Shown here: positions 43,730-45,461 of the stretch, one piece after another
Position numbering within the stretch: the stretch's first letter is position 1
Layout of the letters: the number at the start of each line of letters is the position of its first letter
NCBI GenBank assembly: GCA_025463215.1
Contig: JAOBWF010000152.1
Coordinates: forward strand, 1-45,461
DNA length: 45,461 nt
DNA from: Acidobacteriota bacterium
GTDB taxonomy: Bacteria; Acidobacteriota; Vicinamibacteria; Vicinamibacterales; CAVVIG01
Direction: 5' to 3'
Made by a program: the position numbers and the translations under genes
The notes under the pieces: model-generated
Databases searched by the model: none
The model's input: only the letters and a program-made list of their open reading frames with translations
What the model was told of the DNA's origin: nothing

Positions 43730-44730
43730 CGGAATGTAACGGCGGTCCCAGGCTTGACCAGCGACGCCACCCGCGCCGCGTCCCAGTTCGTCAGGCGGAC
43801 GCAGCCGTGCGACTGCGTCCGGCCGATGTTGCCCGGCTCCGGCGTGCCGTGCATGCCGTAGTGCTCGATGTTCAGTGCCACCCAGACGACGCCGACCGGG
43901 TTGTTCGGCCCGGGCTTGAGCGTCGCCTTTTCGTCTTTCGGCTTCGCGTCCCAGAACAGATTCGGGTTGTAGTGAAACACCGGGTGCCAGCTGACGCCGA
44001 GCACTTTCCAGTTGCCTGGCGGCAGCGGATCGTGGGTGCTGCCGCTCGACACCGGCGCGTAGAAGACGAGCGTGCCGTCGGCGCGCGTGGCGCGCAGCGC
44101 CGACTCCTCGCGCGTCACCAGAATCGATACGTCGTCGAACGCCGGATCGTGCACCGGCTTCACGTCGGCGTCGAACGGGGTGACCGCCGGGACCTTGATC
44201 ACCGCTCCCGCCGTCATCGCCACGCCGGGATTGAGCTGCGCGAGCAGCGCCGGCGAGCTGTGAAACCGCTCCGCGATCATCTCGGTCGTCGACTGGTAGC
44301 CGAGCGCATCGAGCTTCGCCTGATCCGCGAGCTTCGGCGGAATGCGCGTCTCGAACGGTCCGGCGACGTCGGCGTCGGTCAGCGTGTAGTTGGTCACCGC
44401 CGGCTCCGCGGTGTCACCGCCCAGTGCGTGCCACGTGTCGCAGTCGGGCTGACCGGATGACTGCAGTTTTCTGGCGCTCTGTAGCGCGGCGAGGGCACGC
44501 GTGAAGTTCGTGCCGGTCTTGCCGTCGATCTGTCCGGGCGAGAATCGCTGGCGATCCATCAACACCTGGAACCCCAGCAGATCGCCGCACGGCAGCGCCA
44601 GCACCGGGGTCGCCTTGGCGGGAGCGCGGCGCGCCGGGGCGCGCCGCTTTTTCGCCTGGGCGCTGAGATCGACCTGGAAAACGAGGGAAACGGCGACCGC
44701 GAGCGCTACCAGGACAGTTCGTTTGTGCAT
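43726..44730 (-). CDS. L,D-transpeptidase with YkuD domain (334 aa)
   Basis: The ATG at 44730 starts a signal peptide (MHKRTVLVALAVAVSLVFQV, cleavage near SAQA). A basic Ala/Pro/Arg-rich spacer is followed by a peptidoglycan-binding-like helical domain (about 50-105, with FSPGQIDGKTGTNFTRALAA) and a LysM-like stretch (about 115-181). The YkuD catalytic domain spans about 200-334, with VALNIEHYGMHG (His294) and the signature RTQSHGCVRLTNWD (His308, Cys310). It should form 3-3 peptidoglycan cross-links or attach proteins to peptidoglycan in the periplasm. A frame open to 45036 exists upstream but would overlap the RND gene, so I reject that longer start. It is coupled by ATGA to the M23 gene and lies 50 nt downstream of the RND gene. 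Confidence 0.93.
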   Translation of the reverse strand: MHKRTVLVALAVAVSLVFQVDLSAQAKKRRAPARRAPAKATPVLALPCGDLLGFQVLMDRQRFSPGQIDGKTGTNFTRALAALQSARKLQSSGQPDCDTWHALGGDTAEPAVTNYTLTDADVAGPFETRIPPKLADQAKLDALGYQSTTEMIAERFHSSPALLAQLNPGVAMTAGAVIKVPAVTPFDADVKPVHDPAFDDVSILVTREESALRATRADGTLVFYAPVSSGSTHDPLPPGNWKVLGVSWHPVFHYNPNLFWDAKPKDEKATLKPGPNNPVGVVWVALNIEHYGMHGTPEPGNIGRTQSHGCVRLTNWDAARVASLVKPGTAVTFR

Positions 44731-44780
44731 CTGCAGCCGGCGCTGCAGGAGACGTGCCGCGGCAGGCGTGACGGCGTGCG

Positions 44781-45461
44781 CTACTTTACGGTGGCCGGTG
44801 TCAGCGTGCGCGCGGTCTGGCGCGACCGCATCCAGCTCTGCAGCTGCGCCATGTAGGTGTAAACGACCGGCGTCAGGAACAGGGTCACGAGCTGCGAGAA
44901 CAGCAGGCCGCCGACCACCACCAGGCCGAGCGGCTGACGCGCTTCGCCGCCGGCGCCGTAGCCGACCGCGATCGGCAAGGCACCGAGCAGCGCCGCCATC
45001 GTCGTCATCATGATCGGGCGGAAGCGGATCAAACACCCTTCGTAGATCGCCTCTTCCGAGGTCTTGCCGCCGCGCTCGGCTTCTAGCGCGAAGTCGATCT
45101 GCATGATCGCGTTTTTCTCGACGATGCCGATCAGCATGATCATGCCGACGAACGCGTAGATGTTGAGATCCATCCGGAACACGAGCAGCGTCACCAGCGC
45201 GCCGAACGCCGCCGACGGCAGGCCCGAGAGAATCGTCAGCGGGTGGATGTAGCTCTCGTACAGGATGCCGAGCACGATGTAGACGACCATGATCGCGATG
45301 ACGAGCAGCACCGCGAGGTTGCCCAGCGAGCTCTCGAACGCCTTCGCCGCGCCCTGGAACGCGCCGCTGACCGAGTCGGGCAGCGTCTCGTCCGCAACCT
45401 TCTGCACGCGCGTCAGCTCGTCGCCGAGCTAGGCGCCCGGCGCGAGGCCGAACGAGATGGT
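44781..45461 (-). pseudogene. C-terminal part of an HAE1-type RND efflux pump, interrupted by TAG (5' partial)
   Basis: The sequence is the end of an AcrB/MdtB-like inner-membrane pump subunit. Hydrophobic helices match TM8-TM12, with typical segments FVGMIMLIGIVEKNAIMQID (cytoplasmic loop before TM11), EGCLIRFRPIMMTTMAALLG and SQLVTLFLTPVVYTYM. Upstream, the frame continues to the window edge as TISFGLAPGA, then TAG at 45431-45429, then LGDELTRVQKVADE. Homologues read through this point (APGxSLGDAV-like), so a TCG-to-TAG change would explain the stop. Either the pump gene is truncated or the base is a sequencing error. A GTG at 45407 could restart only a non-functional C-terminal piece. The L,D-transpeptidase gene follows on the same strand. 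Confidence 0.75.

Noticed and set aside
44731-45036. Longer start for the L,D-transpeptidase frame (to 45036)
   Set aside because: It would overlap the RND coding frame and bury the clear signal peptide that begins at 44730.
44781-45407. Complete small membrane protein starting at GTG 45407
   Set aside because: The sequence is only the last helices of an RND pump, and family-like sequence continues upstream of the stop at 45431. It is a truncated pump, not a separate gene.

Overview
The window is uniformly GC-rich chromosomal DNA from a Gram-negative bacterium. Periplasmic and outer-membrane style proteins dominate: c-type cytochromes, an HAE1-type RND pump, a YkuD transpeptidase, an M23 peptidase and many signal peptides. 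The mix of very large modular secreted proteins rich in carboxypeptidase-regulatory-like modules, small SDR, cupin and methyltransferase genes and multihaem cytochromes suggests a soil-type Acidobacteriota (Vicinamibacteria-like) or a similar lineage. That assignment is inference from gene style. I see no rRNA, tRNA, CRISPR array, transposase or integrase.

Positions 1-28446 hold one plus-strand operon-like run that fills over 60 % of the window. A giant gene open at the left edge (more than 3,900 codons) is followed 5 nt later by a second giant gene (4,923 codons). Next come a glycine-rich secreted protein and a small CxxC thioredoxin-like protein joined by an ATGA overlap. Both giants are beaded chains of Ig-like, PKD-like, SbsA-like and carboxypeptidase-regulatory-like modules. 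The first also carries a papain-like cysteine peptidase module, a beta-propeller and a C-terminal lamin-tail domain. I read this as a cell-surface or extracellular system: two giant scaffold or adhesin proteins, a small Gly-rich companion, and a thiol-disulfide protein that may service paired cysteines in them. This is the best candidate for an undescribed system here.

Positions 28447-32242 hold the decayed start of a probable Tat-exported hydrolase with an intact ribosome-binding site. Then, on the minus strand, come an SDR oxidoreductase lacking the catalytic tyrosine, a SLC30A9-like cation diffusion facilitator and a family 2 glycosyltransferase. Positions 32457-33940 hold a divergent plus-strand pair: a small single-pass membrane protein and an HTTM (gamma-carboxylase-like) membrane protein.

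Positions 33991-36794 (minus) hold a cytochrome pair: a monohaem cytochrome c fused to a probable beta-barrel, translationally coupled to a pentahaem cytochrome c. Divergent from it (36956-39304) is a secreted D-aminoacylase-like amidohydrolase fused to an NHL-type propeller. After a recognisable Rho-independent terminator come a small unknown protein, a periplasmic cupin, and a divergent TIGR00027-like methyltransferase. The cupin and methyltransferase share a perfectly palindromic TATAAT-containing promoter.

Positions 41222-45461 (minus) encode a GT-C-like polytopic membrane protein, an M23 peptidase, an L,D-transpeptidase coupled to it by an ATGA overlap, and the C-terminal part of an RND efflux pump. 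The pump reading frame is interrupted by an in-frame TAG near the right edge.
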